A stretch of 64,000 bases of DNA from Ectocarpus siliculosus (lineage: Eukaryota > Sar > Phaeophyceae > Ectocarpales > Ectocarpaceae). This document shows, in pieces, positions 1 through 10,777 of this stretch; position 1 is the first letter of the stretch; each line of letters starts with the position of its first letter. The DNA is taken from NCBI GenBank assembly GCA_000310025.1, contig FN649751.1:6370338-6434337 (forward strand). The letters run 5' to 3'. The position numbers and the translations under genes were made by a program. Under the pieces are notes generated by a model, which made no database searches, was not told the DNA's origin, and was given only the letters and a program-made list of their open reading frames with translations.

Positions 1-3000
1 CCCCCCCCCCCCCCGTTTCTATGTACCCCCCGGGGTATGCACATACTTTTTGGCCTTGTTATGTAGGATCCCAGCGAGTTATTATTTTCGGTATCCCCAC
101 CCCCCTTTTTGTATTATTTTGTCCCCCAGGGGAGCACGATTTCAGGGGCAAAGTCCATCCCCTCCCTGGGTACCGCACCGCGGTTACGGTAGTAGTATGT
201 TCCGCGGTTGGTTTCCGCCTAGGATTGAGGTTCTCCGTTCACCCGTGCACAGGCCTAGTGTTTCACCCCGGGCGTGTAGTGTCACAGAAAATTTATCCAA
301 GGGTGTGTGTGTGGTGTGGATGGCTGTCTCCACCAAAAACACGCGTGCGCAGGCGCGATTAAGTTTATCTGCAGAACAACAGGTAGATGTGTACAACACT
401 ACCTACTACTGCCCTGCCTACGATCAATGAGAAGGAAAGACAAATGGGAAAGTATGAGACTATTTCGTAAATTTGGTAGGTGGGTGCAGGGGAACAACTT
501 CTTGGCACCCTTCCTTATTTAGTGTACTCTCAGAACAGCAGACAGCCCATGCCCTACGGAGCGGGCTTCCTGATGATCGCCTGGGAGCCAACCAAACTAC
601 ATGTCCACGAAGCAGAAACTATGAGTGCCCGCGGAAGGGCGCCGTTGAATGCAATGGAATTAGTGATACGCTCCGCGCCGGCAAGGCGGAGAAGGGCGGC
701 ATCGCATGGGAGAGCGCTATTTAACGATTTGTTCCATCCCGTTGTTTTCCATGCATATATATATGTCCATCATACAAATAGAGTCCTCCCGCGTAACTTG
801 CTTGAAGGTAACAAACGGCTCTTCAATGACGGGATGTCTCCGTGGTCACATTTAACCAGGTCCGAGTCTCTCCTATGCACCATCATGCAAAATACATGCG
901 TGTCAGGGTGGGAGAAGTAACTCAGACTCGTTCGGGGCTAACGCGCCTTTAGTAGTATGCGTCATTTTGTCACTTTCTGGCACTAATTTTGAATGAAGTG
1001 CTGTCGTGCTGTCTCATCTATATTCCGTGCGATGTCGTTACAACATTATACTGTACTTGCTGTAGGCTTGTTTCTAATGTTGGTATAATGTTGGTATGCT
1101 ATGTAGTAGCTAGCAGTAGGTGCCGGTCACTGGTCCTAACCCAAGTCGATCGGTGCGGCGGAACTAGAACCCCCTCCGCTCTTCTTGCTAAAAAATCCCA
1201 ACATAGATTGCTGAGCCCCGGCCCCGGTCCCAACTTTGGGACCATCCAGTGTTGTAGCACCTACAAACAAGTCTTTCAAGATCGTAGTTATTTAACCCCG
1301 TTCTTCCGGGATCCGTCACTGCAAAACCAGCCCATCATGTTGCAAAAGAGGTGGTGGGGGCCACAATACACACGCTCTAGGTACGGCACAGAATCACTCT
1401 CCTCGTCCCGGCTTTTTTCTAACTCCTCGCATCTATCTCTCGTGAAGTGAGTGGTCGAAAACATCCATGACACATCATCAGCTCAGGGGCGTCATAGTTG
1501 TCGTATTGGCTGCAACCCTCGTTCGTGAGACATTTTGGACCCATGGATCAGATGGAGACCAGCAGACAGCAGACAGCACACCAAAGCCGTCTGGTCTGTC
1601 TGGTGTCTGGTAGCTGGTAGGGGTATCGTGTATCGTGGAGCAGGAGGGTGGATGGCAGCGGCGCAGGGGCCACTCGTTTAGGATTTTTTTTTTAATTTTG
1701 GCGGGGGCCCCGCAGGATTGTGCGCCGAAATTCCGGCAAGATTGGATATTTCTTCGGCGGCTTGGCCCCGAAATCGAAGCTATACCCCCCAAAAAAATCG
1801 TTTTGTGCGATTTTCGGCGCAGCCCCGAAGGCTTTCCCCACCCTGATGCATGTGCGTGCGTGTTCCATGGAATCTACGCGTGATGTGAACATGTGAACGC
1901 TGGGAGCTGCGCTGATTATTATCTGGTTTCCCTCTGTTGATGATGCCGTTTCGACTGCTGCACGAGTTGCATGCAGAAATAAATATGCATGTATAGAGAT
2001 AGTCGTATGTATATAGACAAAGGGGCAGCGCACAGGTTGCGCACTGCAATAAAGGGAGATGGCCAAGAACAATTCACAATAATGGTGTCATGACAAATCC
2101 GGAGGCTTTTGTGTTGCTCTGAGATTCGTCAACAAACAAACGTTGGTGTCATGCAGCGCACTGGACTATTTGTCACCAATAATTAAGGAAAAATAAATAC
2201 ACACAGAAAGACTACCCATTCGAGATATACCCACAGTCGAACGTGATGAATAATCTATCTGCAGAGACAAGCGGAGAGAATAATCTAGTGTTGAAGTCCG
2301 TGCGTCTTCGAAAAGTCCTTACCGATCGCCCACTCAGAGGAGATTCATTCCACGTACAGGCTGGCCTTCAGTAGGCCAAGCGTCGGCACGTCACGCTCTT
2401 CCGTCTCCCCGGCACTCTCTGATGTCCTCTGTCCGTGGCATGTGATCTCCCCTCCCAGCATTTTAGAAATTCACCATTGACCCATTGACCCTGACATGTA
2501 TTTGGGGGGCAACGCCAAGAAGCAACAAGAACAACAGCCGCAAACGCTTGGCAAACACACAAAAAAAAAAAAATGTTTGTCTTTCCCCCGTCGAGTTGGC
2601 TTGTCAGCCTCTCTCTGCTAATGTTGCTGAATCTCATTGGTTTGCGTGTTGCTTGGCAAGGTAATGTTTCTTTTGAACGAGTCGCGCGACGTCGCTGAGC
2701 ATGCTGATCGTTGCGTGAATTCAAGGTTGAAGCCAAGGTTGCATGACCCGTCTGGATCCCTTCCGGAGATTGTCAACCTACAGACAGAGTATACGCTCTC
2801 GCGCAGAACCACTGGCCACATCTTGAGCTTTAGCTGCATTTGGACGACCCCAGCTCGCCTCCGCCGTGAGTACGATGACGGACTGTATATTATGCTTTGG
2901 AACCAGAATCAATCGCGGAGCTTTCGGCCCGAGCGGCGGCCTTTCCGATATCACACGCACTCAGAACTATTCCCCAGCTATTAGTCTACAGTTCGTGCCA

Positions 3001-6000
3001 ATGCGCCCTCTACAACTACCTGCTTCAATTTACCGTTTTCGGGTCGATCAGTGTCGTTGTCAATATGACACATGTCAGGTTAGGCGCGCTCTGAACCTGC
3101 AACAAACAGCCCAACAGGGTCGGTTGTTGCCGAATGGTTGCCTGTTTCAGGTGTCATTTCATCGTTGCAGATGGTGGTCGTTGCTTGCATCCGTCATCCA
3201 GCTCTAGGGATATTGACCGCCCTTGAACGGGTGATCTTTCAAAAGCGACCCTGCATCTGGGGGATAGTCTGTGGCCTATCGCCCCCCCAGAGGCTCAAAT
3301 AAATGCTGTTGCTCACAACATGGTGCCCGAGCACCTTGGTGTGGACGCGTCTGCTCAGCGTTATTGCGGGGGATGCACCCAAAGTTCAGCAGGCACATAC
3401 ACGTTTTTGTGTTCAGAAATAAAGACACACCCGTTAGTATGTTCGCTTCTGACTCATCCGCTACATGCCAGCTCTACAGTACATCCTTCGCATCAACTTG
3501 GTTGGAAGGATGAATGTTATTCCGCGAACTTTTACGGCCGTTCTGAGCGACACCTCTGGCCCGCGCCGTCATGCACCGACGCGGAAAAAATAGGAGCAGG
3601 GCAGTTATTAATGGCGTGAAGGCTGCCACGGCGTCGTTCTGCTCATCATCTGCCCCCTCGCAAGCTGCCCCACAAGCATGACTTTTTCAGCGTGCAATAG
3701 TTGAATTCTCTTTTTGTCTCCTATGTATGCAGCAGTAATATCTGTCTCTTTACATCTGTACGTACGTCTGTTCCCTTCCGACATGGCCGCGCTATGTAGC
3801 CAGTTTATCACGAGGCGGCTGGCGTCCCAGAAGATGATGACTTGCCGCACTGACCTTGGAGCAACATTACAACCGAAATCACACCGACCGACTTGGTGGG
3901 TTTGGCGTCGAGAGAAAAGAACAAAGTCAACGACAGCACACATACAATCGCGGGCGCACCCAGCCAGGATTTTCATCAGGCTCGGCACAAGAAACATGAG
4001 GTGAAACGATTATTATTGAAGGCGGATGGCATGGACGACGTTTTATATGCACATACCAGACGTTGGCCGTTGGGGCCTTCCCTGTTGGTCGATGAACAAT
4101 CCAACGCGGTCAGATAGCAGTCAAACCAAGCTGCTACCAACCAACCCAGACCAACAATAGCTGTATTTACGTACAATCGCTCTTTCGATGCTGTGTGCAC
4201 CGTAGAGTACGAAAGAACTACTGCTGTACTGATACTTGCATTCCTCCCCACCAGATGATGGATGAAAAAACGAAAAGATGGCGTCAATTCCATGGCGCGT
4301 TGAAGCAACCCCGTTGAGGCATGTCGATCGCGTGAGCATCTTCACTCAGAGGGTAAGTAAGTGGCTAAACCCCTTCCTCTCTTGCTCTTTTAACGAGGGT
4401 TCTCGTTGCGGTAGCTCCCAGTGCGAATGGCATGTCAACTCCCAGTCAACGAGGGGGATCGCGATGGTCCATAATACGATGTCAAATGGTGATTAATTTT
4501 TCGCCCGCCAAGAAGTGAAACAAGAAAAAGCACCGTCGCACGGGTCGCACGTGCGTCTGCACTTTCATAGGAATGGTCGTTTTCGCGGCAGCAGCAGGAA
4601 TGAGTGTGGTACCCTCTCCTGATGCTATCGACAACGCTCGCTCTAGTCAGGGGTTTTGTCGTAAGTCATCTCCACCATCGGAGGGTGGTCATTTCTGTTG
4701 TTTGTGGTTATTTTTTTTGTGTCCTCCTGCCAACACAGTCCGAAAGTGTCCAGTGCAAGGAAAATGATGTTTCCGCGGCAAGTCCGAGGTGAAAAGAAGG
4801 AATCCATATACTGCACATTCCACACATCACCACGCATTCGTCTGCAGTCGGCCAGAAAGATGTCGTTCACGACACCCCGCTGACGACGCCCGCTCTCTAT
4901 GGAGGCCGAGTCTTGCTACCGAATCGAAAGAGTTCAGGGTATAGTTTGTGTCTGGTCCTGCGGCACCGTCGTCGAATCACAACCAACGACGGGAAGGCCC
5001 GAAAAAAATACAAGTAGCTCAAGCCATGCCCGCCCATCATCTGCCACGGGGTATCCAACACAAAACATCCCGGCATATTACTGCTTCTGGTCTTGTTCTA
5101 CATAGCGATTTCGAAGATCTTGGTTTCGCATCGATACGCTGCGAACGCACCTAAAACGTTGTACCTTGTAGCATATATATGTGTGCTACTTACTTGCGAA
5201 GCTCCGGTCGGTTGAAATACTGTATTTCATGTAGCGTAGGAGGTGGCCGCACAATAAGCTGCCTCTCTTCGACGAGGATAATTGCCTCGTTGGTTGCTTT
5301 TTCTCTCTCCTGTCTCTCCGTCGCTCTCCCCCTCTCTCTGAATTTAAGAGGAGATGTCAGCTCCATGCCAAAAGGCGTTTGCTTGCATGGGTAACGCGGT
5401 CTGTAGGTTGCGAGACATACATACATACATGTAACAACGACAAGCAAGTGTTCACTTACGTGGCTTATTTTAAGGCCGGGGAACAATCCATGTACAACAG
5501 CTGCCGGCAGTTTTGATATGGTTATCGTTCTCGTTAAAGAATGAATCTGGAAGTTGCGCACAGCGGTGAGTGCCTGCTACAACACGCTTTCCATTCAAGG
5601 AATCGTGCCTCTTAACTATGTCTCAACGATTTAACACAAGCTTAACTACTGCTTTCGCAAGAAAATATTGGCCCTAATCAGCACATGCCTTCTCTCTCCA
5701 GCCAACAATCAAGAGGTGTAGACTACTTCCAGACCCTTCTTCTTCTGTGTGTGATTTTCATCGCTTGCCAAAATTGGAGCTGGCCGTGCAGATACCGCTA
5801 CGTTGTGGGTGGATGGGTGGTGGCTGGAGATCTGATGAACTACGGCATAATCCTGACCGAACCACTAAATACATCTGACGTGTGTGGTGGAGAAGACGGG
5901 CGCACCCATCACCATTTTCAGCGAGGGCATAAGCTTCCCTCTTCTTTTCTTTCTGCTGTGGTGAAACAGCATATATCGGTGAAACACATACTGTAGACTA

Positions 6001-6062
6001 GTCTACACAGTAGGTGTTGTCTGGTGTGTTGGGTGGGGCTTTGACCTTGAATGTTTGTTTTT
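1..6062. other. No confident gene; repeat-poor to mixed DNA
   Basis: The first 14 bases are a C homopolymer. The remainder has short open frames on both strands but none shows a recognisable domain, plausible chained splice sites or biased codon use. Short simple runs occur, for example an A run near 2560 and a CATA run near 5420. I see no gene here; short single exons of an unrecognised gene cannot be excluded. Confidence 0.6.
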
Positions 6063-6248
6063 TCATGACTGAGTCATGATCCCATTATTAGGCCGTGACT
6101 CGACTATGACCCGGGCAAGTCACCGAGATGGAGACATGACCTCGATCATGATCTCGATCATGACCGAAGCCGTGTCTCGGCCATGCTTCGGTCAGAGCTC
6201 GGTCATGACTCGGCCATGATCGATTCATGGCCGAGTCATGGCCAATCA
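6063..6248. repeat. TCATGAC-rich palindromic repeat block, left
   Basis: The block is built from degenerate, closely spaced copies of a motif around CGGTCATGAC and its reverse complement (TCATGAC, CTCGGTCATG, GATCATGA), so it is rich in small palindromes. A matching block lies at about 7037-7286, and the G-tailed element R1 copy lies between them. This could be an array within a larger compound element. Confidence 0.6.
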
Positions 6249-6448
6249 ATGCAATTCCGGTGCTCCTGTTTTGGCAGGGGAATGAAACCGACCTGAAACC
6301 CTGACGCGGACCCAAACTAACCCGAACCCAAACCCACACGGCAGGTGCTAGGTTGACGCTTGGTGTATAAATTCTATTGTAGGTTGATGTGCCGGTGATG
6401 GCGCTAGATTGGTGTTGATGTGATATCCTTGTAGGTGGGGGGGGGGGG

Positions 6449-6976
6449 GTACTGTCGTGCATGCCGTAGTCGTTAGACCATTGACCTCGCATCCCTACCA
6501 AGCCCGGACGGAGCACGCCGGGTCCTCACCGGACCAGGCTCTCACATCACCAAGCGCGAAGCGTCGTTGGGTATTCGGCGAGTCGCATGAAGGGTGAGCT
6601 GCATCCTGCTATGAGTGTTCGGCATCTTGCGCTTACTTCCTTGCGTACGGATGACAGCTGCGCATGACTTAATTTATTTTGTGGTCCTTTCACGTCCAGA
6701 GGCAGTTGTAAGCACTGCGTAACTGCCTCGAGGGTGCTTGACCAATTCAACACAACGTGGTGCGATCACCCCCTTTGCGCGGAGTGAGGGTTATCCACCC
6801 CGCACAACATAATCTAATTGACCACCATTCATGGTTACCGCACACAAAAAAAAAATGAATAAAAAAAAAGCGTTAACCTTGGTCGCCGAGCTCATGAAGT
6901 AAGTGATCCACTTGTTTTACAAAATCGCTGCCAAGCGACTAAAACCCAACCCCGATGGCAAACACTGGGGGGGGGG
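6449..6976 (+). repeat. Dispersed G-tailed element R1, copy 1
   Basis: This ~525-bp non-coding unit is clearly homologous along its length to 57523-58034 (same strand) and to 48899-49386 (opposite strand). It starts just after a G run with GTACTG..GTGCATGCCGTA and ends in CCAAGCGAC..CAC followed by a run of about 10 G. Shared landmarks are GACCTCGCAT, CCGGACCAGGCTCTCA, CATCACCAAGCG, GTGTTCGGCATCTTG and CCCGCACAACAT. No coding capacity or long terminal inverted repeats are seen. Candidates are a solo LTR, a short non-autonomous retroelement or a MITE derivative. Confidence 0.75.
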
Positions 6977-7036
6977 TGCACGTGTCGTTAATGCAGTAAC
7001 ACTAGAAATAGACAGCGAGTCGTGGTTGGGTCACGA

Positions 7037-7286
7037 TGGGTGATGGCATTATCATGTCTCGGTCATGGTGCGCTCATCTTGACCCAGTCAGAAGACGATT
7101 GATTTCGACCGACTCGGTAAATGACACAATGATGGCTACATAGATACTGACCGGGTCTTGAGCACAGATACGGATTGGGTCTTCAGCATCTGGCGGAAAG
7201 TTCATCCGAAAGCGAGAATCAACCATGACCCGGTCATGACTCGGTTCGGTCATGACTGTCATGCCTCAGTCATGACCCGGAGGAAC
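7037..7286. repeat. TCATGAC-rich palindromic repeat block, right
   Basis: Contains degenerate copies of the same CGGTCATGAC-type motif as 6063-6248, with the densest part at 7225-7286 (CCCGGTCATGACTCGG and variants). Together the two blocks flank R1 copy 1. No coding potential was found. Confidence 0.55.
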
Positions 7287-7812
7287 GGAGGAGAAGGAGG
7301 CACACACAGAGAGGGCCGTACTTCTGAGTGGAATGCGTGGTATGATGGTACAGAGCGGGGTGACAGCAGCAGGCGAGAGAGATAAAAGCGGAAGATAAAA
7401 AAAGTGGAAAGTCCACCAAAGTGCCAAATTTCCAGAGGAAGTGCTGCTCTGTGAGAGCCCGAGAAGACCGGAATAGAGCGCTCACAGAAGCCGAAAGAAG
7501 CGAAATGAAGCGTTGTCAGAGAAAACTTAAATTGTAAGAAGACTATATATATATGTATATTTGTTTTATATGGTATATATTTGGCGATGTCCGTCAGCCA
7601 ATTAGTTACAGAATTTCCTTCGGCACGGCGAGGGGTTCGGCCCCGGAGACCGGTACTCTTCCACTCACTGACCCAGCTGGGATGGCTGAGAGCCAAGAGC
7701 GAGTATACTTCGAATACTATATTCGAGAAAGACGAACCATTACAAGACTTGCACAGACAGAGAAAACTACGGTAGACTATTCGAAAAGCTTTAACCATTA
7801 GGCCAATCAGCT
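7287..7812. other. No gene; contains a fragment of another dispersed repeat
   Basis: No coding exon was recognised. Around 7446-7485 the sequence GTGAGAGCCCGAGAAGACC resembles, in reverse complement, the stretch near 42805-42850, so a short dispersed repeat is shared between the two. An AT-rich TATATA stretch lies near 7541-7580. Confidence 0.4.
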
Positions 7813-7915
7813 GGCTTAGTGATCTAATGGTTTAGCCTCTCCATGTTTAAAAAAAGGATATGTCCGAGGGCTCTCCTCCCCCCAAGGGTTCGAATCAGGG
7901 CTGGATCACTACAGT
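7813..7915 (+). pseudogene. tRNA-like / tRNA-derived SINE fragment
   Basis: An internal-promoter-like A box (TTAGTGATCTAATGG, near 7815-7830) is followed about 60 bases later by an exact-looking B box (GGGTTCGAATC, near 7887-7897). The acceptor and anticodon stems do not fold into a standard cloverleaf, and a poly-A-like run interrupts the middle. It is best read as a degenerate tRNA copy or the head of a tRNA-derived SINE. Confidence 0.3.
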
Positions 7916-8538
7916 AGAAGAAGCACCATTCACATTTACGTAAGCACTGTAATTACTAAGCGTGGCGACGGGCCCGTCCGCGGAGATCGCTGTCACAGAT
8001 AGGAGGAGGAGAACCCTCCGACTTATCTTCAATTCGATCAAGACTGAATAATAATTTTCAGCGCACTCAAGTCAGTTTAACATCTATCGAATGACTCCCG
8101 TAAGTGGGGAAGATTGGTCCAACCCGACTACGGTAAACACATCGACATCATCTTCTTATCACTGTGTCAACATTCACGTTGAACATGCGATTATTTCTGT
8201 ATTTTGCGTTTGTTTCGAGGAAATGCCGACACACTTCCACCGACGTCTGGCCGCCCGCCCCATTGGGGAGCGGGAGGCTACTTCCCCCTAGTCCGATTAG
8301 TTGTTCTGCCACCTACCGTAAATACCAGTCAGTACGAGAGAACACCGAGTACCGTAGGACTGAACAAGTAATGTTTGAGACCACCCACCCTCCCTGCTGC
8401 TATGTAACGCTTGTGGACCATCCACAGACTCATTGCCGCCCCAGTCGGTGCGGCAGTGCATCCATGGGACCGCCGGAAGCTTCCCAACAACGTCGACAAT
8501 ATTCCCACACTTGGCACACTCACTCTTTCAATGGTTGC

Positions 8539-8603
8539 TGTTGAGAAGCACGATTACTGTAGACCACCAGTCAGCGGCTGACTGGTCATCGTGCTTGTCA
8601 ACA
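8539..8603. repeat. Hairpin mini-element H, copy 1
   Basis: The segment starts TGTTGAGAAGCACGAT and ends ATCGTGCTTGTCAACA, which is the near-exact reverse complement, with an inner palindromic part (CCAGTCAGC..GCTGACTGG). It is a 65-bp near-perfect hairpin. A second copy with the same ends lies 195 bp downstream at 8799-8874. It looks like a very small foldback MITE. Confidence 0.7.
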
Positions 8604-8798
8604 AAATTTAATGCCCGTGTCCGGCCTGGCTTTGCAGCCACGAACGCTTCCCCCCAGGGTTACCATCCCTGTGATTAGCGCTGTCTTGCCCGGAAATCGC
8701 TGGGTTCATCAGCTTGTTTTGCGAAGCCTATTTCCCCAGACTTTTTCTTGCTCATAAGTTCGGGCGCAAAGAAATTTATTCTCGAGAGGAGATTCGAT

Positions 8799-8874
8799 TG
8801 TTGAGAAGCACGATGACCACTAGACCACTAGTCGGCGCTGACTCGTGGTCTAGTGGTGATCGTACTTCTCAACA
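8799..8874. repeat. Hairpin mini-element H, copy 2
   Basis: Same ends as copy 1: TGTTGAGAAGCACGAT on the left and ATCGTACTTCTCAACA on the right. An inner stem GACCACTAGACCAC pairs with GTGGTCTAGTGGT. The 76-bp segment can fold into an almost continuous stem with a loop around GTCGGCGCTGAC. A T-run follows directly. Confidence 0.75.
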
Positions 8875-9360
8875 GTTTTTTTTGTTTCGTGGAACATACG
8901 TACTATATCGTTGTACATAGTGCCCGAAACGTATGGCGAACGTATCGCGGACACGGCTTCAAAGCCTAGCTTGACCGCAATTCTGGCGGGAAGGAGGTGG
9001 CATGAAAAATTCGGCGCTCACCGCACGCCCACACTCTGCCCCAAGAGTAGAAAACCGCCGTTAGCTGCTACTGTAGACTGCCTGCTCTCCCGTGCCACGT
9101 TTGGGAAAATTCTTAGGATCCCTTTTTATCACGGCAAGGACGACGGATGATTATCGCAGCCAGACCCCTTGTGCGGGGTACACCATGGAAGCGTGGATTG
9201 GATTATCCTTCCCCGGTCCGACGTGATGTTGGGAGGGACTCGCCCACCTACATGGACCATGTCGATTGTTCATTCGAGTACCAGATTGCGATGCTCGTAA
9301 CATCTTCCTTGTTGTTTCGCCCTTCCGATCTCTTGACCCTCGTGTCAAACCCGAACCACA

Positions 9361-9549
9361 AGGGTCCCTTTCAACTGTGGAACGTGGACGGATGTGGAGC
9401 ACCAAGGATTTCTTCGCGGTCTCGAGGTGTACGGTTATGGAAACTGTGACGCAATCGGAATCTTTGTGCCCTCTCGCAGCCCGCTCCAGATCGAAGCCTA
9501 CGCTCAGTGGTACTTTGCGGAGGGTGAAGCTGTCCGGCATCTTCACCAG
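9361..9549 (+). CDS. MYB/SANT SHAQKYF-like exon (partial gene)
   Basis: This single exon encodes a one-repeat MYB-like domain: GTWTDVEHQGFLRGLEVYGY, then GNCDAIG, a conserved VPSRSPLQIEAYAQWYF recognition helix, and AEGEAVRHLHQ. It matches the SHAQKYF class (WT.EEH..FL.GL..YG.GNW...TRTP.Q..SHAQKYF), a family of DNA-binding transcription regulators. Two consensus positions differ: the second Trp is Cys and SHAQK reads AYAQW. The exon ends with a good donor, CACCAG|gtaggc, phase 0; the 5' acceptor (about 9360, cacaag|G) is tentative. No other exon was found with confidence, so it may be part of a gene, a diverged paralogue or a pseudogene. A possible continuation is 10415-10777. Confidence 0.5.
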
Positions 9550-10414
9550 GTAGGCCCGCAGGGAACGAGTGCTGCGTGTAGAGAACGGGCTCTCTTACAT
9601 CAAGCACAGCTTCTTCTGTGCTTCGAAATAGGAGATTCTCCTGCGATCCTTGTGTAGCCATTGTTCCCTGCTTTCCGAACGTGGTGCTCCGCTACCCGGG
9701 TTCCGTTGAGAGTGTGTCGGTACAGAGCCCATGTCGAAATCTAGCCGTTGGTTGTCGCCGTTCCCTGTACTGGCCCCGACGACCGCCGCCGACTCGGGGT
9801 TTATTTCGTTCCCAAATGTTTTGTGGTGGACTTCGTTCTGGCGTCGGTTTCGACAATGGAAATCTGTGGGGGGGAAGAAGTTTTTTTTATGTCAAGGAGA
9901 AACAAATTGTCCATTTCGCATGGAAAACAGTCCTGCCGCTTCAGTACAGCTTTTGGTCGTTCGTTCTTCGAGGTTGGACACTTTCTGTGCTCAAGATCGT
10001 TAGGGTCAAAGTTATGGTTCACGATTTTATCGGTCCTAATAAGTGTAAGTGGCAGGGGCAACCACGTGTGTGTACGAACGCACACGCGAATGACGCAAGT
10101 CACCAACGCGACGGAACGGTGTTGTGTTGCGGGTCTCTTTGCCATACGCACGATCACAGCCCGCCGGTCGCGGTTCTTCGTCGAACCGGATGGTGAACGA
10201 AATTCCTTGCTGAGGTATTGCGGCTTGCCTGCTCTGCCGTCGTCGGCTTCTTTCGTTCGAGATAAAATCGGGGGCAGTTGGCAATCTCTTCAAACTTTTC
10301 ATGCCTCATCTGCTGTTCCGGTCTACGGCTCTGCTCCACCCGTTTCACGCAGCCCCGCTTCTAGACCCCTGCTTACCACACCTTTATCGTTCGACAAACC
10401 CGCCCGGAAACCAG

Positions 10415-10777
10415 GGTATCCATGACAATTTGGGGGCCCCCTACTATCCCTCGCGTGGAGGTGGCGGGCCCGGCAGGGAGCCCAGTACCGGGTGCGGTGA
10501 TGGAGGCGGCGGCGGCGGCGGCGGCTGTGGCGGCGGCGGCAGCAGCGGCGGCCGGAACGGTGCTGCTGCCCGGTGCCTCGGTGTTTTCGGCGAGTTGGCC
10601 GCCGCTCAAGAGCAGCCGGGGTCGCATCCGGCGTCGCAGCAGCAGCAGCAGCAGCGCACCGCTCATCGGCCGGGGATGCCCGCTGTCCCGAATCCACACC
10701 TAGGCCCCATTTTTTTCGGCAAACAAGCATGGGGGGAACACTTCAATCTCCACGACGCTTGTTTCGGCGTCCTGTAG
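10415..10777 (+). CDS. Low-complexity candidate exon (Gly- then Gln-rich)
   Basis: After a possible acceptor (ggaaaccag|GGTATCC) a frame stays open to a stop at 10777, giving a Gly-rich run (GGC repeats near 10505-10550), then a Gln run near 10640-10655 and a short C-terminal tail. The phase (0) agrees with the donor of the MYB-like exon at 9549. Another plus frame (Ala and Ser runs, ending 10703) and minus frames are also open, because the GC-rich trinucleotide tract lacks stops. Coding status and frame are therefore weakly supported. Confidence 0.25.
   Translation, partial: GIHDNLGAPYYPSRGGGGPGREPSTGCGDGGGGGGGGCGGGGSSGGRNGAAARCLGVFGELAAAQEQPGSHPASQQQQQQRTAHRPGMPAVPNPHLGPIFFGKQAWGEHFNLHDACFGVL

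Noticed and set aside
7259-7798. 179-residue minus-strand frame
   Set aside because: No domain, no splice context, and it overlaps a dispersed repeat fragment and an AT-rich tract.
10323-10730. Minus-strand Arg/Ala-rich frames over the GGC tract
   Set aside because: GC-rich trinucleotide tracts lack stops in many frames. Composition is that of a shadow.
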